Positions 12,401 through 22,744 of a stretch of 64,000 nucleotides of DNA are shown piece after piece. The number at the start of each line of letters is the position of its first letter. Position 1 is the first letter of the stretch. The stretch lies in NCBI GenBank assembly GCA_944474755.1, contig OX104120.1, forward strand, positions 39,970,067-40,034,066. The letters run 5' to 3'. Below the pieces are notes generated by a model. It saw only the letters and a program-made list of their open reading frames with translations, was not told the DNA's origin and did not search any database. This DNA comes from Limnoperna fortunei (taxonomy: Eukaryota > Mollusca > Bivalvia > Mytilida > Modiolidae). The position numbers and the translations under genes were made by a program.

Positions 12401-15400
12401 TCTATAAGGTTGAAATTTGTGGACTATATTTTATCTAAACTCACTTATTGACTTGTATTTTAGTAAGAACTTGGAAATTCGGCCGTTACTATTGTGACGT
12501 CGTAAAGCCTAGATCTTGTGACGTTACGTCGCGATGCACGTGTGTAAAGTGGGGATATATCGGTTTAATTAATCGGTGGACGTTATAAAGGCGTCATATT
12601 AGAATATGTTTTTAAATAGAAAACTCGTCAAGCAAAAGAAATGTTCATATTTACTCATAAAGGTAAAAGTAGATATGATATTATTCCGCTGCTGCTTAAT
12701 TATGTGCCTCTAATTACATCCTGATGTAGTTTATTCAAGAATGACCTGTTGTAATACTGAATGCAAAAGGAGCTAAGCATTGTCGTTTACAGTCGATAGC
12801 TCCAACAGATTACCATGATATGGAATGTTATTAGATCTACCAGGCGACAAATTAGGATATAACTTGATCAATAGGAAATTGCAATTAACTTCTACATTAG
12901 AGTTGTAAAATCTCGACAGACAAAAAAACAAGAAAGATATATCGGTACCCGGTACACGCAAACTTATATGACAATGTTTAAACAGTAGGTCGTGTCAAAA
13001 TTTGACATTAATTGGGTCAGGACAAGTGTACTCTTTGATAACAATCATAAATGATGTCATAAATAGGGTAATGTTTGCTTAAAAACAGTTGTTCAGTTTT
13101 CTATCATGAGTTCTTTAGGTTCATTATTATATTTATACAATTACTGTTTTAGTTGAGAATATTCATTGTGAATTGTTTTTAAATCTACATTGATGTCGAT
13201 ATTTATTAAGCCTCCCAAAATATTGCTTACTAACAAACTGTGTAAATATTGGAAAGTTCACAAAATTGTAAAGAAATGTGCAAATACTAATTTTAGTGTA
13301 ATTTTATCCACCCGCAATACGTATTTAGAAAGGCGTGAAAACTCATGCATATGTCAAATAAAAACGACATGAAGTCTTTGCAGTGTTGATTTCTAAAAGA
13401 GCACAAAACATTAAGAATGTGGGGCAGGTTGCGTCGAAGTAAGAATGGTGCATTGGGAAACGGCTGATGTCACGTGCTAACAGAATACGAAATAATTTGT
13501 AGTGTAGTTACACTTAAACAAGCCTAAAGTGTTAAATTTCTTCCACGCTTCTACTTTGGTAACTACCTGGCCTTTCCTATTGTTAGTTACCTTGCATAGG
13601 TAATACGGCGGTGGTCGTCACTATACGAGTATTCATACCCCAAGGAGTGCAATTTTCCTTGCATATTTTAATTATTGCTTATTGTACCTTATTATTATAA
13701 AAATCCAGTAGATAAATTTAGTCAAGATAACATGTCCATGTTTAATACTATGCCTCTGTGGATCCTGCACCAAAACACGGTGACTTGTAGTATAGTGCAG
13801 CAGGATATACGTACCCCAATTGAACACTTTGGATGATTTATTTTGTTAATTAATTGTTCGGATTGTTTGTTGATTGTTGTGTTTATGAGTTTTCTGTTAG
13901 CCATGGTTTTATTATTTTGTGCTTAAATTTTGTTCCTTTAATCTGGTCCTGGCATTGTCTTATTTACTTCTCCAACACGCTGTTTTAGCTGACTGTATTG
14001 ATGGTTAATGCAGTGCTGTACGGGATACAGAAAACTGTTCTATTGTGCAAAATTATACGTCATTTATGCTTTCGGTCACTGGATTCTGTTACTAGACCAT
14101 CACTGGATGCGATTTTTGTAGTTTATCTAATTGTCAAAATTATGATAGAATTGTAAAACAGCTTTGCTTTGCTACCTAAATTCGATGTGCGTAGCTGAAT
14201 ACTTTTTTAAACATTTGATGTAGTGAAAGATTTCCCGAACTTTCCAAGTACTCCATTAATTATGTAACTTAATAAATGTATGTAAAATCTTGCATTATAC
14301 AACAAAACCTACTTACTTCCAAAACATTAACATTTTATTCAACGTCATTGAAGTCAAAGATGTTGCCAGCAATTTTTCTGGGGTAATCCATAACGTCAAT
14401 TCTTCTGACGTAGTATTGCATGTGTTAAACACCATCCAGCAATGAAGGTCGCCAAGGCGGTTAAAAAATAAAATTGCCACCTAAAATGAAATTATTGCAA
14501 AATATAAATAGTTAACATTTCAAGCTATATGAAAAGTTTTTAAGCAAACTATTTTCTTTTCTAATCATTTATAACAGTTGTGTTTCTTTTCTAATCATTT
14601 GGAACAGATGTGATTCTGCACTCTTTACACTGGTAAAACACTACAAGTTTTAATGACTCGTACGCTTTTATTTCACGGAGAGTAAATAATAGCGAAACTA
14701 ATCAATCACCAACTTTTTTTATTTATATACACGCAGTACTTTGTGAATTTTAGATTATTGAGGAAAATGAAACCTTTTTACATCAACACAATTCTAATAA
14801 ATTAATAAACATTAATTTTCAATTAATTGAAATCCTTGGACAGCAAATTAATTGCTTAATAGACTGATGTTTCACTTGCGATTAGTTAAGCTACATTAAG
14901 TACAAGAATAAAAAAAACTGACAAACAATAAAAGAACAGAAATCAATGATAACAACATTTTACTGTGATACATCTGAGTTGTTGCTTAATACCTATCGAG
15001 TTGTATTTTAGTTGTATTTAGGATTAAAACAAACAAACAAAATTAACTAATGAAAGTTGTGAATGGCACAGGTAAATTATGAACAGTTTTGTCTTTTGTA
15101 GGATGTGAATATGTTTCGAAATCTACAACACATTTCTATAAAGTCATAAACTAAACCAATGTAAATTCCGTAACCCCCCTGTAAGTTGAGCCATAAGAAC
15201 AGCTATAATAGGAGAGTGGAGCATGCAATAAAGGGTTGAGGAATAACCCTAGCTTCAGCCTAAATAAGAATTACAAAAAATAAGCACTAGAAACAATAAC
15301 GTCTGAAAATGTTCCTTTTTACCTGACTTTCGTCTTGACTGTATTTAATGTGTGTGAATAAGTCTGAATCTAGTTTTATATACGTTGTATGATACCATGT

Positions 15401-15505
15401 TCTAACTAGTATAAAAAGACTGAAATACAAGCTTAGCTGGACTAATCTGAATAAATATGAAATATTTTATGGTAGCTAACATGGATTAAAATAATATATA
15501 CCCAG

Positions 15506-15572
<67 letters not shown>

Positions 15573-18500
15573 AATTTCATAGGAATAAAGTGAAGTCTCA
15601 TGAAATTTTTCAAGTTACACCTTTTAATTTAAGGTAAAGTTAATTTTATCAAATGATTGGTCAGTTCTCGGTTGTAATGCCAGCATGAAAAAGGGTTGTA
15701 GGAATGGGATGATTATCAAACAAGGAGAAATAGAAATCAGTATTGTTCTAATGGTGCAAAGCTCCCTTCCGCCTGCAAGTGAAAGTCTCTAATTGTGCGA
15801 GATGTACCGCATACTCAACACTATTTTAAAGGATGCAAGGCGTGGGTTTTAGTTATCGTGTTTACATTTTCACAAGCAACACCCGTCGAATCAGAGAATC
15901 CGGATTCGTTAAACAAACTCCCCATTAATGAAATAGCAGTTTACCTACATAAGTAAAAACATAACAATGCTACGCTTTACTACAAAAAGTCAAAGTCTGA
16001 AAAGGTTAGTTTGTGTAATGAATAGTATTGACTTTAACTAGACCAGTAGAAATTAATTTATTTCACTTGACCGTAGTCTCATCTTATTTTATTTGTCCGA
16101 GTAGTCAGAGTTCATTCTAACTTTCTGACTGGTATAGAAAGTTTAAAATAGTCTTGGCCTGGTCTGAATAATTCTCCACCATGTCTTGACCAGTCTGATA
16201 AGTCTGAATAAGTCTCCACCCTATTTTACTCGTCCAAAGAAGTCTCGAGTCTGTCTTTTGTTTTTTTTAGATTTTTTTTAATGGAGTTTAACGCTACTTT
16301 CAGTCATATTTCAGATCAATCATGTCACCGGACGAAGCCGTAGTCCCATTGAAAACCCATGACAATAAAATTACACGAGCAGAACGTAGATTTTTTTATT
16401 TTTACGATTTTAAAGAGGTCATAGTAATCAAATTATTCATGATACTGAGGGTCATATGGTATTAAATGGACAGAAGCTCATCTATATAGTAAAACAACCA
16501 AAGAGCAGTTGAGGGTCATATTTTACGCATACTGCCTGTAGTGGAGGGTCTTCCGCCAGAATATCAAATGAAGTAAATATATCACCAGAAACGTAGTCGA
16601 GGTTGATATATTTAATGCGTTCTATATTCTGGCGTTACACCCTCCACTACTGGTAGTATTGTTATATTTTACTGAATACACTTTTCAATTTATTTAGCGG
16701 ACTCAAGAGGGTGTTATATCGAGATCAGTGTGATATATCGGGTTGATTTATCGTTGTGTTATATCGTTGTCTAGAATGTGGAGTAAGTAAAGAACAGATT
16801 GGAATAACTCATCCTTTAACTCATCCTAATTATCCATTTTAATTTTAGATTTAAGCATGAAGTATAATATTGTGTTATATCAAATTTTTCGCATGCATAT
16901 GATAGAAGGAAGATTGGATGGAGTTTTATGGTCTTTTCTAAAAGACATTTTTGAACAAAATACTCAAAATAACTGAGGATTCGAAATTGTAGTATATAAG
17001 CCCGGATCGCTGGGCCATATACAAAAATACAAAATACAAAGACAAATAGGGATGGATATGTGTAAAGTATATTCAACTTTAAACACTCCTGGATACATTT
17101 CATCGAAAAATTTGCACCTTGTTTTCTAAACCATAAAATTGAGCGTTCTTTATTTATGAATGAATTAAACGTTTTCCTAGCATTCAATTCGAATTATTCA
17201 TTTTTCTATGAATATTATATTTCCAGAGTTGCTGAATTACCATGATCATATTATTTTAAGCTTACAAATGTGTGTCAAGAGAATTTGCAGGAAGAATTAT
17301 TGTTTGGGAATTGCAAAGAATCCAAAAAAAATATTATAATAAATATTATTTCATATCAGTAAAATTATGTTTGTTTCAATTGGATAAAACAAGGTCAGCT
17401 GGTATTAATTAATTTGCAGTAATTTGACATGAGGGCATTATCACGCCGTGATAACGCCCACGGGCGTTATCACCCGTGGTAATGCCCTCTCCAGTAACAA
17501 GCAACATAAAACTGTTTATTTTAAATTTATAAAAAAAATATATGTACATGTACAACCCAAATGAAGAAAAAATGTCATAAAGTTTAGAAAACTAACTGTG
17601 TATTGCCTAAAAATGCAAAACAATGATATATCATGAGGCCAAACATTCAAATCATACAGCAAGCAGCAACAAATACATAATACAGTCTTAAACACATGGT
17701 TTCTTAATTCTTCAATAAAATAAATATAATAGTTGCTTATATATCTGGGATTGTCATGATACTTGACAGCACTCGGGACAGTAGTATTGCCTTTAACATC
17801 GATAATGCCCTGGCCTTTGGCTCGGGCATTATCAATGTTTCAGGCAATACCACTCTCCCTTGTGCAATCAAGATATCATGGCAATGTCCTCTATATAAGC
17901 AACTATTGTATACATAATTCCCAATTAACGTCATTTGCTTTTCTGCATAGTTCTAACCGAACTTATAATTTAAAGGTTGCGTAATAACTTAAAATGAATT
18001 TACATTCTCAGTTCTTTGGTTCTCGTTTGTAAATTAATATCTGGCTGATTACAAATATATCAACTTGGCATTTAAACCGGGTTTTAACAGATTAACTGGG
18101 ATGAGTACTCGTTGATTTAACTCATGCTCCGGCACAGAGATCATACCTGGTCCCCAGATAACCTCTGCCTAACTGTAACATGCTAAATGCAAGCAACAGA
18201 CTATTCTGGCGACTGTACAATGAGGCCGACTGTATCTGATTTACGTACAGACTTTTTTTATCATGTGCGACTACATCTGTTTAACCAGCAGACTATTATT
18301 TTTAGTCCTGTGTGATTACGCCAACTGCCGTGTGTCTAACCACCAGACTGTTATTTTGAGTCGTGTGTGGTGATGCCGATTACGTATTTAAACAATTTTA
18401 ATGTTTATTCCTATTAGCAATCTCTTAACAAGAAGATTCAATGGAATAAAAAGTATCTTTGATGACTACAAAAGAGATGCACTTAATGTTATTTTAAAAA

Positions 18501-19808
18501 ATATGTAACTTATGTAAATTATAAAATAAAATCAGTCGTCTACTTCTAACGAAATCCTAACTAATAAAGGATGTACTTGTTATGAATACGCTTTCCACAA
18601 CAACGAACAAACGAGTGTTGAAATAAGCCGTACACATTTCTGATATTTTTGCCTTAGCTAACTATTTTCAAAGTTTGGTTTGTCGTAAGTTTGTTGTATA
18701 TGCCGCTAGGGTCCGTATATGGACAACTTCGCTCTAATGGCGGCATCGTTGATGTTTAATTCACTTACCAGTGAAGTTCAAAGTGTCAGGATGTTTAGAA
18801 ATTAGTGTATTGTTATGCCCGGGTAATGCTGCAGGAAAGAAAATGTTTTAATGCACTTTTAATTTAAAGTATCTCAGTTAGCTTTTCACCATTTGAAATA
18901 AGTTTCTTTTGATCGCTTTAAAGAAATGTATGGAGAGATTGTATTCATCAGCTGGAATTTCGTTTCCTGATTGCAGGTTCAAAACTAACTTTATAAATTG
19001 TTTATGAACATGACATTTTCAAGTTAATGATCATCGTAATATGTCTATTGTCAATATGCAACCATCAATTCCATAATCCAACTTTTATCGACAGTTGAAT
19101 AAGAAAATCTACTCTTTTCCATTTCATAAAATCGGGTTTCAAACCAATTTAAAAATTATATTAAATGGTTATTTAAAAGTGTTAGATTTTCTTACCGATT
19201 TGCTTCCAACTTTTTGTTGCAATCTTACGCAATCTGTGTATCTATAATAATCCCATGTTAACACAAGAAATTCAGGCTTAGCATCAATTATAGTAGTTAC
19301 TTACAAACTGTAAATTCATTAACGTTATCTGCACGTATACAAAAGATGGTATATGTAATAAATAAAATGGAAGAATGAAATATTAAATTTGACAAAGAAA
19401 GGGAGATGATTTAACTTTGTCAATCTTATTTTGACACTATGGGTATCTCTCAACATTGTAAAGGGGTTTGATGAAATCATATTTGAAAAGGCACTGCGCT
19501 CAAACCCATTTTTAGCTGTTGTATATGCATATATTAAAAGAAATAGATGCATGAAATATACTTAACTTTACAAACAAAAAAGATTTAAATACAAATGGCT
19601 TTATTCCGTCTTACTTCGTGTGGTGGTTCAAGGAACCAGTCGTCAATAAGAGCACTCCGGAAGTTCCCATGAGGCAAAATATCCGATACAGCGCTCAAGT
19701 GTTTGTCGCTATTTGGGTCATTATCACTGTAACCAACACTCCAGTAACTAGCCATGTTTGTATTTGTGGCTTCGGATATCACCATCAAGTTGTAAATTTT
19801 GCTTATTT
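6460..19808 (-). CDS. Multi-exon gene of unknown function (partial model)
   Basis: I do not recognise the family. Exons in transcription order: 19808-19615, 19241-19196, 18828-18769, 10771-10695, 8686-8519, then weaker 7131-7107 (25-nt micro-exon) and 6510-6460. Each is bounded by AG and GT on the minus strand, five of the seven with 'gtaag'-type or 'gtaa' donors, and codon phase is continuous through all seven. The first exon reads 'YWSVGYSDNDPNSDKHLSA ... PHGNFRSALIDDWF'. Later ones read 'LPGHNNTLISKHPDTLNFT', 'GATAGAYQTVLIHTFGPLY' and 'LDIVSVLGPDPVYVSQMEVK', and the last 'DFLTLPVVVFRGFWFK'. The start and stop are not found, so the gene probably extends both ways. The 3.8 kb element at 2359-6192 lies just past the last exon I can see. 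The exons being genuine is likely; the last two are less sure, and the function is unknown. Confidence 0.5.
6625..6935. repeat. Tandem duplication, about 155 bp unit, two diverged copies
   Basis: Copy one (about 6625-6775) and copy two (about 6781-6930) share in order 'aactt.aagttt.att.tttgt.caagc', 'tctac/tatc.a.catttct.gc', 'acaaatacactt', 'acga/tatggaaatat', 'ctacgataacatg.attttctatattg'. Similarity is moderate, so this is an old duplication, between exons of the unknown minus-strand gene. Confidence 0.65.
7966..8062 (-). mobile_element. SINE fragment
   Basis: The block 'gcgtccagtttttattaaggaggaag' followed by 'agaacccgcaatctttgtggtgac' matches the body and B-box region of the SINE family in reverse orientation, with an internal deletion. 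It is intronic to the unknown minus-strand gene. Confidence 0.55.
9600..9870 (+). pseudogene. LINE reverse-transcriptase fragment
   Basis: One frame reads 'IPKEDGKIDIEKWQPISLLN' followed by 'TDIKIYRKM', a hallmark of the non-LTR retrotransposon RT segment (the usual form is 'IPK...W RPISLLN.D.KI..K'). Beyond this the frame meets a stop, and neither the endonuclease nor the RT catalytic 'YADD' region is visible. This is a dead relic inside an intron of the minus-strand gene. The C-terminal LINE fragment at 32270-33095 could be from the same family, but I cannot show it. Confidence 0.65.
10840..10935 (-). mobile_element. SINE fragment
   Basis: The order 'gtttggtttaacgacactttcgac' ... 'aaggttaaagtcgatcacaccctgctctcaat' matches the 3' tail and mid-body of the SINE family in reverse orientation with the centre deleted. 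Weakly conserved. Confidence 0.45.
11000..14320. other. Intronic or intergenic DNA, no gene recognised
   Basis: This lies between two exons of the minus-strand gene. The longest open frame (12015-12407, plus, 130 codons) has no motif I recognise, and I treat it as chance. A CpG-richer patch at 12480-12545 carries two TGACGT sites and one CACGTG. A (CT)n-like run sits at 10953-10970. Otherwise AT-rich sequence without visible structure. Confidence 0.5.
14330..14479 (-). other. Exon-like segment with two protein-like frames
   Basis: On the minus strand a good acceptor ('ttcattttag') is followed by about 150 nt ending at a strong donor-like 'gtaagt'. One frame gives a hydrophobic run, 'WQFYFLTALATFIAGWCLTH', then a stop. 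Another gives 'YYVRRIDVMDYPRKIAGN' and 'IFDFNDVE' to a stop. A third is open throughout. Its phase does not join the neighbouring exons of the minus-strand gene, which splice past it cleanly. It could be a decayed terminal exon, an alternative last exon, or chance. Confidence 0.3.
15506..15574. repeat. (TAAA)n microsatellite
   Basis: About 17 uninterrupted copies of a 4-bp AAAT/TAAA unit. Such A-rich tetranucleotide runs often mark old retroposon tails, but no SINE body adjoins this one. Confidence 0.95.
16270..16372 (-). mobile_element. SINE fragment
   Basis: The order 'aatggagtttaacgctactttcag', 'atttcag', 'gaagccgtagt', 'gaaaaccc' matches the 3' half of the SINE family read in reverse. 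The tRNA head is absent. Confidence 0.5.
16527..16663. mobile_element. 137-bp hairpin MITE with 9-bp target duplication
   Basis: The ends fold on each other: left 'atactgcctgtagtggaggg' pairs with right 'ccctccactactggtagtat' with two mismatches. Inner blocks (gccagaatat / atattctggc, and aatatatca / tgatatatt) continue the stem. The direct repeat 'atattttac' lies just outside each end (16518-16526 and 16664-16672). It is a classic full-length-hairpin MITE with no coding capacity. Confidence 0.8.
17431..17489. repeat. Compact hairpin, GGGCATTATCAC palindrome
   Basis: The outer arms GAGGGCATTATCAC and GTGGTAATGCCCTC and the inner arms GTGATAACGCCC and GGGCGTTATCAC make a nearly continuous stem over 59 bp. 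The same 'gggcattatc' word forms the core of the foldback element at 17725-17910, so the two are probably related. Confidence 0.75.
17725..17910. mobile_element. Foldback MITE, about 185 bp
   Basis: The whole element is an imperfect palindrome. The outer arms contain ATAGTTGCTTATATA and TATATAAGCAACTAT. The middle arms are 'ttgtcatgatacttga' and 'tcaagatatcatggcaa'. The core pairs 'agtattgcc...ataatgccc' with 'gggcattat...ggcaatacca'. No open frame is meaningful here. It is the third hairpin element within 1.4 kb. Confidence 0.75.
18125..18230. repeat. Dispersed repeat, 'ggcacagagaacataactgg' family, copy 1
   Basis: The order 'ctccggcacagaga.cata.ctggt.cccagataacctctgcc' recurs at 35945-36040 and 53630-53720, about 70-90 bp each time. 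Dispersion with conserved order shows a mobile or retroposed origin. The family is not identified. Confidence 0.6.
18190..18390. repeat. Degenerate tandem repeat, about 41-55 bp units, four copies
   Basis: Units begin 'ca.cagactatt' and continue with 'gt.tgtgtgattacgcc..ctg' and a 'tttaa' or 'tctaa' end. The last two units (from about 18282 and 18337) are clearest; the first two are more diverged. It adjoins the dispersed repeat at 18125. Confidence 0.55.
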
Positions 19809-20298
19809 CTGAAAAGAAAATCTTTGTAAGTGCATAACCTTCCACGTTAATTTCATCTCATAAATATTTACAATTCATAAAATTTACAACATATACCTTC
19901 TATCTCGTCTAAATGCTCTTAAGGATGTCAAGCAGGAAACGCTGAAAACTTTTTTTACTATGCTTAACATCCAGATGACCAGGTGTGAAGAATATTTCCT
20001 TATTTTATTTACGTATATAGGGTGTAACGACCACTAAGCACATGTTTAAAATTAATGGTTTTATAAAACATTACACACAAAATTTTCATGTGGTTCTCTG
20101 TTAAACAATTATCCGCTTTTCCATGAGCATTCGTTAGGGTCTGTGTGATGGTTGTGCATAATTAAGGTGGAGCTTATTTTTAAATTGAACATTTCGGTCA
20201 ACGGCAATGTTTCACTTACAAAAACAATTTTGAAAAATTAAGCTATCTTGGGCTACAACTACCAATTAAGAACGACCATTGTTAAAGGTGAAAATATA

Positions 20299-21922
20299 CA
20301 CTTGACCATAAGTTAGGGACCACCAGGATTTTAGCGGAGGGGATGTTTTAAAACCAATATTTTTATCAATATATAACCATCCATTGTTCATTTCACGTTC
20401 CGTTTAAAAAAGTCGACTATTTTAAAGAATTTTATGATTTTACTATTCAAAATGTATAGAAAAGATCAACAAGATGTCGTTTGTAAAAATATGCCACAAA
20501 ACCGCATAATCATAACTCTAAAAAATTTAAGTTTGAACCGCTAGTAATGTTACACACAAAGAATTGGCAGGTTGAGGCTTATTAAGATGTAAGAAAAATC
20601 ATTTTTATAAACAGTTAGTCACAAGAAAAGAGTCAGTATCGTGTGTATCCACCACGCTTCTGGTGCAATTCTTGAACTCGTCTCCTCATGGTCTGGACAA
20701 GTCTCTGAAGTCTACGTTGAGGGAATTGCCGCCACTCCTGATTTAAAGTATCACACAATTCTTGAATGTTCTGACATGTAGAGTCACGTTCATTCACTTT
20801 CCGGCCGAGATAGTCCCAAACATGCTCTATCGGATTCATATCCGGAGACATGGCAGGCCATGGTAATGTCTCAATTTCCTCATTTGCAAGATAATCTTTG
20901 ACGATGCGTGCTCTATGAGGTCTTGCGTTATCGTCCATGAGCACGCGTCTGTTTCCAAGTTGATGCTCATCAAAATGAGGCACATTACGGGACTCCAGAA
21001 TCTGATCTCTGTATTTTAAAGCAGTTAGTGTGCCATCTAACGGATACAAGTCTAACTTACTGTCGTATGAGAAGCAGCCCCAAACTGTCACTCCGCCACC
21101 ACCAAAAACTGTAGTTCCCAGAACATGGGCAGGATTAAAAGCTGTGTTGTATTGACGCCATACCTGCATCCTACCATTAACTGGTTTCAGAAGAAAACGA
21201 TTTCCTTCGGACCAATGAATTTTTTTCCAAGAGCGAATATTCCACCCGATATGGTCACGCGCCCACTGCAGCCGGGCATCTTTATGTCTTTGTGTAAGTG
21301 CTGGTCACTTTATTGGTCTCCGTGCTCGAAGTCTTCCGAATTTTGTTTTCTGCTTACTGTCCGTCTACTGATTCTAACATGGACATTCCATCGACTATGC
21401 CACCTTTATGCAGTGGTAAAAGGTTGTTGTCTAGCAAGTCTTCGAACTAGTCTATCTTCTCTCTCTGTTGTCTTGTTCGGTGGTCCTAATGTTGACCTTT
21501 CCCCAACAATACAGTTTCATTATATCGTCTCATTAGCCTACTGATGACAGAATGGCTAACATTGAACCTACCTGAAACCTGCCGCTGTGTCATTCCAGCA
21601 CTTATCATACCAAGTGCTTGCCATCTCACTGCATCTGCTAGTTTTCGACGTACCACGATGAAATGATATCAAAACAGGATAAATTTTATCTGTTACGCAA
21701 GTATACATGATGAAATGAAAAAAGGCACCAAACTTGGTTTTTAAAAGCTGAGGGTAGTGTTTTTTAAATCTCTATTGTTATTGTATCGTGAATCGAGCGA
21801 TTTATAAATTTTAACAATACAAACCTAGCTTTTGTTTATAACATGTGTACAAAGAACCAGAAAAAATTAATTTTTTATTAATTTGAAGCAAAACCTGGTG
21901 GTCCCTAACTTTTGACCTAGTG
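20299..21922 (-). mobile_element. Tc1/mariner transposon, 1624 bp, with TIRs and TA duplication
   Basis: The inverted ends are about 34 bp (20299-20333 and 21889-21922). The right end starts CACTAGGTCAAAAGTTAGGG read inward; the left end differs at a few bases. TA dinucleotides flank both (20297-20298 and 21923-21924), the signature target of this superfamily. The interior encodes a Tc1-type transposase on the minus strand, now broken. Length, TIR size and gene content are all typical of a once-autonomous element. Confidence 0.92.
20633..21663 (-). pseudogene. Tc1-like transposase, frameshifted
   Basis: The intact 3' part runs from 21169 to 20633. It holds the DD34E catalytic half: the second Asp in 'LMDDNARPH' and the Glu in 'PDMNPIEHVWD', exactly 34 residues apart, after 'GVTVWGCFSYDSK'. 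Reading on upstream in the same frame gives 'WKKIHWSEGNRFLL', where family members have 'WSDESRF', so the first catalytic Asp is altered. Further upstream the helix-turn-helix DNA-binding region ('TQRQVSGRFNVSHSVISRL', about 21490-21660) is in another frame, with stops between. The protein is dead; the insertion is not very recent. Confidence 0.92.
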
Positions 21923-22700
21923 TATATTAAAGAACGGGGAAAAACGGGGAACGATAGGACGGAGGTACGATGGCAAGGCGTGAAAAATGTTTGTTAACTT
22001 ATATCCGTAGGGTCTTGTGTTAACCTAAGTTCAGCTGCTGTAGCGTTTTTGGATGAAGGTCATTGTCATGGAAACATGAAATTAAAATTAGACCACTACG
22101 GCCATATATAAAATGAATGGTTATATACAAAATTCTATGCTCATTTGTCGGGTCTAATAGTTAGTGCATAATTAAAATTGGAGCATGATTTTTAAATATA
22201 AAATTTGATTCAACGACCATGCAACACACAGTTTTAGTACAAAACAACGTTGCAAAGTAAGGACTTTTCTCGGGCCACAACTACTTAATAAGAATAACAA
22301 TTGTTTGAAATGAACAATTATTAAAGAACGGAAAAACCAGGAAACGATAGGACGGACAGATGGACGGACAGATGGACGTATACCGACAATGGTATAATTT
22401 GACAGACACTTTGAATTGCCGAGTATAAAACAACTATTTATCTAACAGACAACCTTAGTCTTGAAATCCTTTTTTCTTATATATATATATATATTGTTTA
22501 TGCTGTATCGTCATGTTTGTCGATCCGATACTAAATAAGTGTACTGGTTCAGCAGTTTTCTTTTAGACACTTTATATAATATTTTGAACTGCCTGTATTG
22601 TGTATTTACACGATCCCAGTGGACTTATATTATTCAATCTACCAATGAAAAAACAACATTCCATCCCTAAATGAAGAATATCTTAAACATTTAGAGTTAA

Positions 22701-22744
22701 ACGCCACTGATGAGTCTTAAGTAGACGAAACGCGCGTCTGGTGT
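22701..22744 (+). ncRNA. Type I hammerhead ribozyme, copy 1
   Basis: Stem I pairs ACGCCA (22701-22706) with TGGTGT (22739-22744) through six pairs including one G-U. The core CTGATGA is 22707-22713. Stem II pairs GTCT (22714-22717) with AGAC (22723-22726) around loop TAAGT. The core GAAA is 22727-22730. Stem III is two pairs closing the tetraloop GCGC. The cleavage site is after C22738. All catalytic core bases are present. The very short stem III matches hammerheads of Schistosoma satellites and metazoan retroelements. Confidence 0.93.

Larger units (their letters stand above)
20030..22385. repeat. Local duplication, two copies, one split by the Tc1 element
   Basis: Copy A (about 20030-20298 continued at 21923-21975) and copy B (about 22090-22385) share in order 'gaccacta..cacat..ttaaaat.aatgg', 'tgcataattaa..tggagc', 'gg.c.acaacta', and 'tattaaagaacgg...ggaaacgataggacgg'. 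Copy B reads across the point where the Tc1 element sits in copy A, so it shows the empty site. The duplication is therefore older than, or independent of, the transposon insertion. Confidence 0.65.

Noticed and set aside
12015..12407. 130-codon open frame as a gene
   Set aside because: No recognisable motif, no splice or codon-composition support, and it lies within an intron of the opposite-strand gene.
18885..18975. Minus-strand exon candidate between exons of the unknown gene
   Set aside because: Both open frames break codon phase with the adjoining exons, and the donor (gtgaaa) is poor.
19618..19812. Plus-strand frame of 64 codons
   Set aside because: Shadow of the minus-strand exon 19615-19808, which has acceptor, donor and phase support.
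21125..21544. 139-codon plus-strand frame
   Set aside because: Antisense shadow of the decayed Tc1 transposase.
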